Assembly: GCA_013399855.1 (NCBI GenBank)
Contig: VXAY01005269.1
Location: 204,405 to 268,404, forward strand
Direction of reading: 5' to 3'
DNA: 64,000 nucleotides
Source of the DNA: Oxyruncus cristatus
Lineage: Eukaryota > Chordata > Aves > Passeriformes > Cotingidae
Below the pieces are notes generated by a model, which was not told the origin of the DNA, searched no databases, and saw nothing but the letters and a program-made list of their open reading frames with translations. A program made the position numbers and the translations under genes. Below, piece after piece: positions 47,938 through 59,400 of this stretch; positions within the stretch are counted from its first letter, which is position 1, and the number at the start of each line of letters is the position of its first letter.

Positions 47938-48352
47938 TCCCAGAATCATTTAAGTTGGAAGTCATTTCCTGAGATCATCTAGTCCAACCTCCCTACTTAA
48001 GCAAGGTCAAGAGAAACATATTACCTTAGGACAGTGCGAAGTTGGATTTTTAATATCTTTAAGAATGGAGATTTCACAACCTCTTTGGGAAGCCTGTTCT
48101 GGTTTTTGGCCACCCTTAGGATAATAAAAAGGCTTTTTTTTTTATTCATATGGAATTCCTTGTTTTTTAATTTGTGTTCATTGCCCTTGATATGTCATTG
48201 TGTGAGAAAAGTCTATTTCCCTCTTCTTCATCTCCTCTCTTCAGGTATTTATACACACTGGCAAGATTTATTCTCCCCACTCCTCCATTCTCCACCTCCC
48301 AAGCCCTCTGCTATCCAGAATGAACAGTGTCATCTCTCTCTGCCTCTGAGCA
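47938..48352 (-). mobile_element. CR1 LINE, minus strand, 3' part of a split copy
   Basis: The left edge is the reversed CR1 3' end (CCCAGAATCATTTAAGTTGG, then CATCTAGTCCAACCTCC). The C-terminal RT domain follows in reverse, through AAGAATGGAGATTTCACAAC and GGCTTTTTTTTTTATTC, to a fragment matching the reversed LFSL/LREL region (AGAATGAACAGTGTCATCTC, then TCTCTGCCTCTGAGCAC). The copy breaks off there and resumes at about 48831, so this is one half of an interrupted element. Confidence 0.88.
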
Positions 48353-48825
48353 CGTATCAAAAAGAATTGTGTTCAGACGAGGGCCAAAAAGTTGATCAGA
48401 GGGATGGAGAACCTCTCCTATGAGGAAAGGTTAAGAGAATTGCGGTGTCTCAGCCTGGGAAAGAGAAGGCTTCAGTGACATAATTGCGACCTTCCAGTAC
48501 TTGATGGGAACTTACAGGAAAAATGGGGTGAGACTATTTACAAGAGTGTGTATTAACAGAACAAGCGGCAATGAGTTCAAAATGAAAGAAAGTAGGTTTA
48601 GATTAGCTATTAGGAAAAAACCTCTTTACTGTGAGGGTGGTGAGGCACTGGAACAGGTTGTCCAGGAAAGTTGTGGATACCCATGCCTGGAGCTGTTCAA
48701 GGCCAGGTTGGATGGGGCTCTGAGCAAACTGGTCTAGTGGGAGGTGTCCCTGCCCACGGCAGGGGGTTGGAACTAGATGATCTTCAAGGTCCTCTTCCAA
48801 ACCAAACCATTCTATGATTTTCTTT
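48353..48825 (+). mobile_element. CR1 LINE 3' fragment inserted into an older CR1
   Basis: Plus-strand, 5'-truncated copy. It encodes pieces of the RT C-terminus in broken frames: GDGEPLL/ENLSYEE-like near 48400-48430, then RLFTRVCINRTSGNEFKMKE (about 48530-48592), RFRLAIRKK (48596-48622), ALEQVVQESCGYPCLELFKA (48645-48704) and RLDGALSKLV. The 3' terminus is CTCTTCCAAACCAAACC then ATTCTATGATTTT at about 48825. It lies between two halves of a minus-strand CR1 and so inserted later than that copy. Confidence 0.9.
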
Positions 48826-49060
48826 TTCTGTGTGTTTGTAGTCCTGTGCTGGGCTTGCTCCAGTGAGTTCAGCCTTATATTTGGGAGCCNTGAGCAACCT
48901 GGTCTAGTGGGAGGTGTCCCTGCCCACGGCAGGGGGTTGGAACTAGATGATCTTCAAGGTCCTCTTCCAAACCAAACCATTCTATGATTTTCTTTTTCTG
49001 TGTGTTTGTAGTCCTGTGCTGGGCTTGCTCCAGTGAGTTCAGCCTTATATTTGGGAGCCC
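48721..49060. repeat. 169-bp direct duplication across a single N
   Basis: 48721-48889 is repeated at 48891-49059 with one visible difference (TGAGCAAACT against TGAGCAACCT, at 48728 and 48898). The duplicated unit covers the 3' end of the plus CR1 and the start of the right half of the minus CR1. The exact copy abutting an N suggests the same contig end was placed twice. Confidence 0.97.
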
Positions 49061-49560
49061 AGATCTAGATGCAGCTGCACAGGTGTGGCCTCACCACTGC
49101 TGAGCATAAGGAAAGAATTACATTCCTCCACCTGTTGGAAATGCTTTTCCTAATGCAGCCCAGATGTGAGGGCACATCATCATGTGCTGGCTCATCATCA
49201 GCAGGTCGTCTACCAGTACCCCATGGTGTCTCCGTGCAGAGCAGCTTTCCAGCTGATTGATGCACACCCCCCCACCTCACAGTGTGTAATGGTGCCTGGG
49301 GTCATACCTCCCCACATGCAGGACTTGGCATTTCCCCTTGTTGAACTGTCTGCTGTTCCTGTCACACCTTTTATCCAGCATGTTGGTGTCCCTCTGAACT
49401 GTAGCACAGCTATTTGATGTATCAGCCACTCCTCCCTGTTTTGTACCACTTGCAAACTTCTTGATGGTGTGCTCTATCCCATCATCTATGTCATTCATAA
49501 GGTAGTATTGGCAACAGTACCCTGGGGTACACCACTAGTGACTAATCTCCAGTGGGACTT
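48826..49560 (-). mobile_element. CR1 LINE, minus strand, 5' part of a split copy (RT palm)
   Basis: Read on the minus strand this is the middle of the CR1 reverse transcriptase, upstream of the half at 47938-48352. Motifs include NDIDDGIEHTIKKFASGTKQ (about 49436-49495), GGVADTSN, FNKGKCQVLHVGRYDP (about 49302-49350), and, after breaks, RNVILSLCSAVVRPHL (about 49080-49127). The catalytic FADD of active CR1 is FASG here (AGT GGT in place of the two Asp codons), so the active site is lost. The right end (CCTGGGGTACACCACTAGTG) corresponds to the segment just before that motif. The part 48826-48889 is the duplicated copy; the single-copy start is best taken as 49000 or so. Confidence 0.9.
48890..48890. 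other. Single-base assembly gap (N)
   Basis: One N between the two copies of the 169-bp duplication. Confidence 0.97.
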
Positions 49561-49860
49561 TGCTCCTTAGAGTTCAGAGCTTTAGTTTCTTATACCCACA
49601 CAGGTGTACACACAATTATCTGACACATCATCATTCACAATTCAAGCTGCTTCATTTTTCTATAAGTTTCTAAGACACCACTAAAAAAAGGAAAGATCTA
49701 ATTATCTTCTCGTCTTTTTTCATTCTCATCTTTTGAAAACACGAATCAGCAGTTTTACACAGTATCCTGTAAAGATCAGAAGCAAGCCCCGCTCAGTACT
49801 GCTTCATGCAAACGCTTGGACTGCAGTTGTGTTGCACTTCACTAACACATTTGTACCATC
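49561..49860. other. Unique sequence leading into the CpG island
   Basis: No gene or repeat recognised. Composition shifts from AT-rich to GC-rich toward 49860. Confidence 0.5.
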
Positions 49861-50110
49861 CGTCCTCTGCCACGAGTGACTGGTGGGGGGTGTAACAGCA
49901 AAGCACAGAGGGAGTTTTTGCGCGGACACCTCCACGCACACGGAGGGGCGGTGGAAGCGCCGAGACCGCAGTGCGGGCCGGGGGCCGCCAGGGGGCGGCC
50001 GTGCCACGTCAGTCACCGCGGCGCCGTAAAGGGTCTCGACGCGCCCGGCGAAATCCTGGAGGGATCACAGTCGATTTCATGATGCTCAGGAAAGAGCAGG
50101 GTGGGGGGGG
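49861..50110. promoter_or_regulatory. Small CpG island, candidate promoter or insulator
   Basis: The core at about 49918-50050 is roughly three-quarters G+C with about twenty CpG dinucleotides, while the rest of the window has very few. Seen in it: GC boxes GGGGCGG (49945-49951) and GGGGGCGG (49991-49998), the CTCF-like core at 49985-49998, and an ACGTCA half of a CRE near 50006-50011. There is no clear TATA box. Open frames in both directions (49804-50016 minus and 49876-50082 plus) are products of the GC content, and the plus one starts at GTG. A first exon could exist, but I see no firm donor site (GTAAAG at 50026 is weak). Direction of transcription, if any, is unknown. Confidence 0.55.
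49985..49998 (+). promoter_or_regulatory. Near-consensus CTCF core motif
   Basis: CCGCCAGGGGGCGG closely matches the canonical vertebrate CTCF core CCACCAGGGGGCGC, including the CCAGGGGGC centre. It lies inside the CpG island. Binding is inference. Confidence 0.55.
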
Positions 50111-53100
50111 AAAAACGAGTGCCGAAAGCCCTCAGTCTGGCTGAAAGAACACCCACGGAATTGTTCTAATAAAAATCCGTGTGCGGTTCTTTTTTTTTTT
50201 TCCTGAAGGCCATTAACGCTGCTCAAACCCTAAGTATTGCAACAATTTACCTAAGGAAAGCTTTTAGGTGTGTGCAATAGAAATTTAATAGATTGGAAGT
50301 GTAATTTATAAACCGAGATTTCCAAGGGGTACACTTGAATATGTGTTAAACTTGCTGGTTCTCTGTCGAACAACTCGTTTCTGTTACTATCTTGATTTTG
50401 CGCTTGAAGTGCGAAATAACACTTACCAGTTCTTGATTAATAAATAAGGCTTGCACTTCATCAGATGACTTGTACAAAGAATATGATATGACAAAACCAA
50501 TTAAAATGCCTGTCCCTTTGATCTAAAATCAAAAGCTGTTGTACTTTGAAAAGTGTTAACTTTTCCCTACCTTATACCTAGAGTGGGTCAAAGTATGTCT
50601 TTGTTTGAATGCTGTTTCTACAAGTTAAGTCCAAATTTAGGTTTTTGTTTTGGGGTCATCCTTTTTGCTTATAGGACATACGAGAAGGCATGCTAAATAA
50701 AGGGTGAGGTAGATGGATGTGAGAGAAAATAAAGCAGTAAAGGACTGATTAAATAGCCATCTAAAAATAATAATCCTCTGAGTTCTCCCTCAAAAGAGGG
50801 TTATGAATGAAGCCTTCAAAGTATAAATACCAGTGAAATATTCTTTCTCTGAAGAGCAAAATGTAAAAAATTTCCTTTTAATTCTTAGACAATTTTTAAC
50901 AGAGTATTTCAGTGTTCAAAATTCCTAATTTTGATGAGGAAAAACATCCAGCACTAGATATATCTTAATTTTTTCCTTCTGAAACAGAATGGTTTTTTTT
51001 AGTGGACAAACAAAATTGGTTTTGAGGTAATGAAGCAAGACACAAAAGCTTTAGGTTTTTCCCCCAGAAAATCAGATTCCAGACCAGAAAAAGCCTTTGC
51101 TGGAAAGGGTTTTGTAATTTATGTCCATTGGAAGTAAACATATTAGTTCATTGAACATCTGTTCATTTGTCATAATTGCTACTAATTTTACTAATTAGGA
51201 TTGTGTGATTAGGCTTCTTACTAGGTCTCTTCCTCAAAATCTTCAATCTGACAATAAATATTCAGAATTCTTCTGTTAGTAATCTCAAAAAGTTCACTCC
51301 TTGGGCTACCATAACTACACATAAAACTGAGTGAAGTACAGAATATACAGGAGGTCTCCCCTGAGTTTTTTGAACTCCCACATTTACGGAATTGTGTCTT
51401 TTTAGCCAACTCTTGCTGTCACACAGCTGAGTGGTAAAGTTGTTTCACTGAATAGTTTCATACATTGTTTTCCTGTATGTCACTTCCAGTCCTTTTATAC
51501 ATGTGCTTATAATGGTATTTTCTGATTTTCTGAGGAAACCTGTGCGGACATCCCTGTCCCACACAAAAATGAGCAGGCTGGGTCTGAGTAAGCCATGCAA
51601 TTATGCAAGTGTTCCCACTTCATCTCTCAAGGAAACCACTGTTGGCTAAAACAACGCTGTGAAGATCCAGAAATACAAAGTTTAATCATTGCAATTATGC
51701 AACTGAAACAAAAAGTTCTCTAAATGACCTGGGGGATTGGGGATTTAGTGTGGTAGGTGATTAGATGCTAGACTAAGCATGACAATATCTTCGCTCCTTA
51801 GAGAGTCAATAATTTCGAAGTGAAAGACTCTGTGTTCATTGTTGCATTTACAAGCTGGGGTGTGTTTAGACGTTGCAGTACAGTTTGATCCTCACACAAC
51901 TGGTTGCACACTTTGGAACTTGTATGCATGCTTGGTAATTAATGCACGTGATAGATGGAATATTATGATTTATGCTTAATAGACTGATTATATATTACAT
52001 AGGAGAAAAGAAATTGTTTGGATTCTCTGAATCAAGCTGTCGGATGGCTAGGAAGTACTTGATATTACAGGAAGTCTGCAATTTAATGTTTTGCCTCTCC
52101 CAAAAGAGGTGTTACATCACTCTCTTAATGCCTTGATGCTTAATGCCACCCAAAACAAACTGGGTATATTTTTGCAACGTGAAGTTTAATAGAACTTCAT
52201 CCTGTAGTATTTTTAAAAAAGTTAGTGTGTGCAGTGAGTGACATAACTTTTAGATGGATTAAAGGCATTCTTTCACCATGCACTATTCGTTGGCTTTGGT
52301 TTTCTTTAATTCAAGTGAGAGAAGTTGTCTGATTCTGTTACAGATGTAGCACAAACCCAGTTTAAAACCAGTGGCAGGTAGTGGCAAAGTACTCTGTGTG
52401 GGCCTCAAGGGTGAGTGTGTAGGTGTGTGTGTGTGTGTGTGTAGGGAACCTTTAAAATGGTTTGAACACCCTAGGAAAACCCTCAATTTCATCGTCCATC
52501 CTCTAAGTCAGCAATTATTTTCCTTTATAAACCATCATCTCTGGCAAATGCAAATGTTATGCTGAGGAGTTGCACGCAGAACCACAAAGGAAAGTGGTGG
52601 TGCGGGGGTGTGTGCTCTTGATGTGCTCTGGTCACCACTTCTGTTTTGTAAAAAATGCAATGCATTTGTCCAATTATTGCAGCTCTTCCCTGAGTCAAAG
52701 AGGTTGCATGTCAGTAAAATGTAATAGAAATGTCTGGGGTTTTTTGAATTTGTGACCAGAGGGGAACTTTGAGAAACTGCACTATGAACTCCCTTTGGAA
52801 GCAAAGGTGGCTTCAGAAATCCCTGAGCCACCAGATTTTGTGCCAGGGATCCTTGTGCCCTGCATTGTGCTGACACAGATATTGGAAGGGCTACAATATA
52901 ACCTGGATCAGAGGAGAGACATAGGTCGAAAAAGAAACTTGGTTTTGGAAAGTTACCCTGAATCTGGATGAATTTGCTGCTTTGATTTACTGAGCCACTA
53001 CTCAATAAATTGTACAAATTTCTACAAAAGCTGAGGAAGCTGAAACTCTTCTAGAGAAATTGGAAGGAACATCAAGTCAGGAACTTCTCATGTAAAGTTG

Positions 53101-53300
53101 CTTTAGGCTATTTTCCTCTTTGTTTGTTGGTTTTAGTAGTGGATTGGGGGTTTTTTCCTTAGATATGAGAGAAGGCAAAGACTTACAGAATACTGTGTAG
53201 TTAGTAATATTGAAAACATTTATGTACATCTCCAGATAGATTGCTAGCTGAATTTGAAGCCTAAAGTAAACTCCCAGGCTAAATAGGTAAATTTAATCTA
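50111..53300. other. Unique AT-rich sequence, no gene seen
   Basis: Contains a T run near 50190-50201 and the GT microsatellite at 52423-52442. The longest open frame in the window (52535-53017, minus) begins at TTG and contains no ATG, so it is not called. Confidence 0.55.
52423..52442. repeat. (GT)n microsatellite
   Basis: Ten uninterrupted GT units, preceded by a GTGAGTGTGTAG stretch that extends the repeat imperfectly to the left. Confidence 0.95.
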
Positions 53301-53342
53301 CCTCTTCCTTCCTTCTCTCTCTTTTTTTTTTTTTTTCCTCCA
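53301..53342. repeat. Polypyrimidine tract
   Basis: CT-rich stretch (CCTCTTCCTTCCTTCTCTCT) followed by T15 (53322-53336). On its own it is not evidence of a splice acceptor; no AG-flanked exon with coding potential follows. Confidence 0.9.
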
Positions 53343-56300
53343 AAACAGAATCAAACTTTTGGATATCAAAGCAAGCATTGAGTTCCTCACTTTGTAGGTA
53401 TTTGATCCAAACCTTTTGATCCAGTGACTTCCTCTGCTAACTTCAGCAAACTGGGAAACAAACTTGGCAGTCGAAAACTAATTTTATTTCACAAAGTAAT
53501 GCTACTTTCCATAAGTGAAAAGTTACCTTTCGACTGCATGTGGTCTTTCAATTAACTGTAAAGAACTCTGCTCCTCCAGCAGTAGAAGTCATAGAGCACC
53601 AATTTTTACATTATAAGTTGGTTGTGAAGCTCTTTGCTGAGAACTGCACTAGTACAACAGCATTATGAAACATTAGTCATGAGAGCTCTAAGGTTGTTTT
53701 ATGTTGGTAGGCAATTGGTTTCTCTTCTTTTTAATTCAGGGTATTTAGCAGTAGGTGGCATCCTACTTTTACATTATAGTGAACTATAAGCTTGCTAGCA
53801 TGTGTTATCACTTGGTCTAGAAAGTTCCTAGAATTTCTTTTCTACTTTTGCTCCTGTGCAGTATTACCAAGGAAAGATATTTTTTTTTTTTTTACTTAAA
53901 GTAAACAGGAATGTGTACAAGTTCTGATGTGATTACTATATACTGGAAGCCTGCTATTACCATTTAGTGAAAATCCTAGTTGAAATTTGAGTTTGGAATT
54001 TGTTTTGCAAGACAGAAGCAGACATTTATAAATCAGGAGAGATGAGCAAAATCAAATGGTTAAAGGCTTTTCTTAGAATCTGGATTGGTTTCAGATCTCT
54101 CAGATGCTCATTGTGTTCTGTCTGCAGTATCAGTGGGAAACGAAAATAATTAAACCTGAAAATTAGACTGAAAAGCTGCTCAGGTTATGCTGCAAAGCAG
54201 TAGAAGGAAAGAAATTAATTGCAGTATTGACACACTATCTTTAAGACATCTCATTCAATATCACACTGTCAGATTATGTGCTTAGGTAGAAACAAGTGAA
54301 AAAAAACCAAAAAAACCCCTCAGATGTGTTTGATGGAAAGAACCTAAAAGTTTTGAAAGGAGAAGAATTAGTGATGGGTCTAAGTGATAATGCAGAAGGA
54401 AACTGTGAATGGTAGAAGTCTTGGGGAGGGAATAACAGGGACATTGAATCAGTAGCTGAAAGTGGTTGTGTAAGGCCTTCATTATACTTCACCAATATCC
54501 CTCTGACTTGGACTAGATATTCTCATTTCAGATGCAACGAGGGTCGTCAGGGCTCCTTTAGAAGCCTCAAAAAAGGTTGCTACCTTCCTTCTCCTTACCC
54601 CCACCCACTGGGTTTTTGTGTATAGAAACACACTTTCAGTAGAATTTAAGTATAAATTGCTCAGGCATTAGAGTATTCTTTGAAATACTAGTGCTCTCTG
54701 AACTTTGAATGGGAACTACTAGGGGTAAGTGATATTTGAAACTTAGTAATGTGAACTGAGTGAGGTCCCTCTTTTATTTTAATATGTATTTATTTGTATG
54801 GATTTGTGCCAGATTTACCTAACAGATGCTCATTCTCTTTGTAATATGATAATTATATCATACTGAGAAGAAAGAATACTTAGTGCTTAAATATTGTTGT
54901 GTATCTGCCCCTTGTGATGCAAATAAGCAGCTTTTGTAATATTCAAAACCCCACGGCTGCTCAATAAAAAATATTTCATTTGTTTTCTAATCTTTTCTCT
55001 TTAAGTTGATCACTTAGATTTTGCATGTGAGAGCAGCTCTGTTTTAATAAGTGGTAAAAGATTTAAGCCTTGTAAATTTTCCATGAAAATGTACAAAGAT
55101 TTAAAAGGTGCTTAAACACTAGTTTGATATGAGTTGTGTGTTTAACTCCATTATAATAACTCATCATTCGTGTACTTACGTAACCACCTGAATCTGAGCT
55201 ATTGAGAGGCAGATTCATGACATAATTTTTTATGGCACACAGTTTCATCTCAGTACTTATATTTCTGAAAGGAAAGTGCTACAGTAATAGGATAAGGCCT
55301 TGGGCCAATGCATCTTGGGTGTTGCTGTCTCTACAGTCTGCTTCATTACTGATGTCTTTGTGAAATATACATTCAATAATAAACAATAACACTGAGTTAC
55401 ACGCTGTACTGTATTGCAGATGAAGCCTTGCTAATGTTATAAACAGTTTTTGGTGAATGGGAACAGACTACTCAAATAAAATAACACCTTCCTGTTTATG
55501 TTTGGTTCTTACTAATTTACTATCCACAATATACTTAGGAGTCAGGGGAAAATATAGTTAGAAATGGGATATGGGAATTTCAGTATATGTGGGTTGTATA
55601 AAAAGTGAGAATACTAATGAAGGAATTGTAGAATGAATTGCTGTGAGACAAAATGCAGAGCATATAAGGGAGGAAAAAAACCCCCCAATTTTACTGTCAA
55701 TTTTATTTTCAGACCATAGTTGGAAGTACTGTGTTTATCTTTTGCCAAATTCAACTGCTACATAGCAGTTGCTGAAACACTTTTTTTAAGAATTTAAGGA
55801 AATGGAATGGATTGTTGAGTTAACAGTATCTAAATAAAACTGCTAATAAGAATGTATCTTTCTTCACTAAGAAAAAAAGTAATTCCATGTACATATAAAA
55901 CTTATTAGTTTTTAAATCCAGATCAATTATAGCCAAGTGAATGGATTAATTCTAAAATCTACAAAATTAAAAATGAAAACCTCCAAAGCATCATCTGCGT
56001 AGCTATTTATTTGTTTGCTTGTTTATTTTTAGGCTTTGACGCTGGCTCTGAATGCCCACCGAAGTCTTTAAATGTTCATCTGATCTGAGTCCATGGTACC
56101 TGCAGTGACAGCGATAGATCCATTGAGAATTTACAAAATGTGTATGTTGTAAAATGTTTAAAGCCACTGGAAGCTGTGTTGTACCTCCAGTGCCATCAGT
56201 TCAACTACACCAGCAGAGACCTAGACTTTTTGTCTATTCAGGAGCTTTCAAACATATAAGTAACCAGGTCATGCTGTGGCTGGAGGCAAACATTGACCAC

Positions 56301-56419
56301 AGTCCTGAAAAAATGCATGTTGAGAGTTTAAAACTTCAGTGTGCTTATCTTACAAAATACACTGAAGAAAGTGCTAAAAGTATTTCACTAAATCAGAGCT
56401 CAATGTTAAGCATATTACA
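53343..56419. other. Unique AT-rich sequence, no gene seen
   Basis: Contains a T run near 53880-53892. A 94-codon frame from ATG at 56154 to 56438 has no recognisable domain and runs into an old repeat at its end; not called. Confidence 0.55.
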
Positions 56420-56460
56420 ACATAAGCGTATGTTTTAAGTGTTTTGCTGAATCAGCTCTG
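56420..56460. repeat. Old amniote interspersed repeat, candidate copy 4
   Basis: ACATAAGCGTATGTTTTAAG then TGTTTTGCTGAATCAGCTCTG matches the end of the shared old pattern (CATGCTTAAGTGCTTTGCTGAATCAGG). Confidence 0.4.
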
Positions 56461-59400
56461 GAGAACATAAGCTTGTGCTTATAGTACTAGAGAGTTGATT
56501 CCACATTCCTTTTTAGAAAAGTGAGCTTAGGAAAAAAGCATGCACTTACTTTAGCACAAGTTATATTCAGAATACTTGCAACAGCCATGTGTATTACTGT
56601 ATTGAAGTGTTCAGGCCAAAATATGCTTATACAAGCTACCTTCCCACAACTCAAGCTCTAGTCAGTAAAAATATTAATTTGAATAAATTTCTGCTAGTTA
56701 TAAGATTCAGAGTGACATATTACCCAATTAAGCTATGGAAATAGAGGCACATCTAGCTGTGAAACTAATTTCCAACCTCTTGTACCACATTTCCATAATC
56801 TAAAACTATATGAAAGATGCAACTGATATCAATCAGCAGGTCATTAGCTTACCTTTTCACCTGAGGAAGCAGCTGGTCCAAATTAATATTTCAAAGCATA
56901 TTTTTTAAGTTAATTTTTTCCAGACTCTTTTATATGCTTCTTTTATTCTCATTTAAAATTTCCTTGTGTGCTATTTACGGTAAGGTTGCTCTTTTAGTAA
57001 CATTATTAGTCTGGACAATAAGGGCCCAGATCACATATGGCTTGGGCCAGACTTTCAAAGGGGTGAGGGTCTGACTGCATCCTCGTTTCAGCTGTTGCTG
57101 CTATGAGACTGAAGAGGTTCCTGCCCCTAACCATTCATCTCTGCTGCCTGCTGACTTGTTCAGACTTGCCCTGGATGGTGCTTCTAGGAGCAGACCACCT
57201 CACTTGTCTTTGTCAAAATGGATAAGCAAAGGTGAGGGAATAATTATATGGGGGGATTGGAGAGATATTAAGATCCAGGAGAAGGAGAGTGGGAGACCTG
57301 GTGCCTGTAAATAATTTCCTTCCTGTATAGGGAAGGAGAAAATGAGAGCACCTTCTCACATGTCCATTGGGATTTACAGAAAAAAAAAAATGGCGTTACC
57401 CCCTTGAAGCAAAATTACACAAAGCAATTAAATATTTCTGAAAATCCTGTACCTTTCCTGCCTTCTTAAGCACCTAAAAGCCTGTGTAAATTTGATCTTT
57501 AGTTATTAGTATCTTGAACTCACTGTTTTACCTGAAGTTAATTGAAGTATGAACAGGCTGAAGCTGATTCTTGCACTGTATTTTAGTCAATAGAGAGCGA
57601 CATAAGGAGATTTTCTCCTATAATTCTCGTAATTCTCTCCTATTAGTCACAATACGCTTTAGTAAAGAATCAAATAGTCCAAAGGCTAGGTAAAGTAAAT
57701 TGCAAAAATTATTGCATGTCTTCTTCAAAGTAAGAAAATAAGAAGGTAATGCTGATGTGAAATGTCATAGTGGTGTCTGTTTAGGTTTAAAGGACGTGAA
57801 AGTCCAAATGCAATCTTACATTTTGTGCCATTTTAGGGAGGATAAGAGGTCCAAATATTAAAGTTGTTAGAATGAGCTTGTTAGTATGTAAAGTTGAATG
57901 AGACAGACTTTCAATAGAAGGACATTAATATTTAGCAGCTATGGCAAATGTAGAATATTCATTCCAGAGTTTTTAAGTGTACTCAAATATATAAATATCC
58001 TGAATTTGGAAAAGGCATTCAGTGTTTTGAAATTAAATGTTTGTGAAGAACAACAGGATTAGTCAAAATTTTTGCAATAAATCTGAGAACCACAGCTGTC
58101 TTGCCAAAGAGGACAGAATTCATTCTTTAGATAGGTAGGCAGTTCTGGATGACAATTTAGACTTTGAAATAAAAATGGAGGCGGAGAGAAGTAAAGGAAA
58201 ATGTAGCTGGAAAGAGGGGAGGGAGGAGGAAACATGACTTCTTGCTGAAAGTTCTTCATACAAGTAACTTGTTGGTCACAAGCAGGTACTCTGAAATGAT
58301 ATTTGCTCCAAAAATTGTGCTTCTGCCCTATCTTGGAGACCTTATTTGGCCTGCCACTCCTAGGCCTCGTCAGAGACAGGTGAGCTCTTTTGGTTTATCC
58401 CAATGGGGCAGAGTACAAATGGTCTTAGGTTCACATGAAAAGGCTGAGCAGGTGGAAACGTAAAAGGAGTTGTGAAGATGAGAATTTGGAGAACAAGCTC
58501 TCACACCGTTCGAGCTGTGACTTCGGAGTGTGCGAGGGATGTATGTTCATGGGGTCTTGTATTCCCACTGAGAAAATGAGCTTCAGCTGCCATAATGGGG
58601 GTTAAACAGAAGTGATAGAATAAGCTAATAGGACTTCATTTTACTTATCTAATAAGCAACTTTGGCCTGTTGATTGCCAAATTCTTTTTTTTTTTCTTGT
58701 TTACCAGATATTATATCAGTACAATCCTTGAATTTTTCAGCAGGCATTTTTCATAGATTGTTCACTTATTGTTTTTTGTAATAATTCCTTTATTCTTGTA
58801 AATAAAACAAACCTTCTAGAACCTAGTTTGTGCAATAGTCACAATCGCATTTTGGTTCTTTACAAGTTGTCCAAGTGTTCATCCTCCATATAGTTTATCA
58901 TAAAATAAAAACATGAGCTATTAAATTTGAATATAAGGGAGAAAATAGCAAATGCTTCTCTCAATGGCTAAACAAATATGACAAATTAAAACTACTGTGA
59001 GTGATTATTCTCCACCCAGGGCAGTAAGCTCTATAATGTTCTAGCTGTAAAAATATCCATCCAACCAATTACTGAGCATAAATAATATCTGTTTGTTAGC
59101 CTGCCTAGTAAATATCTGACTTAAATTTCTAATGAAAAAACAGCTGTTTGGATTACAGAAACCTGGAATTTTGTTTGGAAAGTATATTTTGGTAATTTTA
59201 AATTTACTTAGGAAAATTGTGAGCTAATACCATTCAGGTAAAACACAAAGCATAAACTGCACTCACATGTTTACATGTATATAAGGCTTCAAACAAATTC
59301 GATGATAGAGGTTCAAAATACCCTGCCCTTAATAGTTGATGATAGATAGATGTTATAAATATGATCTTCTGACAGACAATATTGGGGATATATATATGTA

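Noticed and set aside
49804..50082. Overlapping open frames in the CpG island on both strands
   Set aside because: GC-rich DNA yields long frames by chance. The plus frame starts at GTG and there is no sign of conserved protein.
52535..53017. 160-codon minus-strand open frame, the longest in the window
   Set aside because: It starts at TTG and contains no ATG. No domain is recognised and the composition is ordinary, so it is most likely chance.
53301..53345. Polypyrimidine tract as a splice acceptor
   Set aside because: No AG followed by a frame with coding character, and no donor partner. It is a simple repeat.
56154..56438. 94-codon ATG-initiated plus-strand frame
   Set aside because: No known domain. 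The end overlaps an old repeat pattern and there is no promoter or splice evidence.
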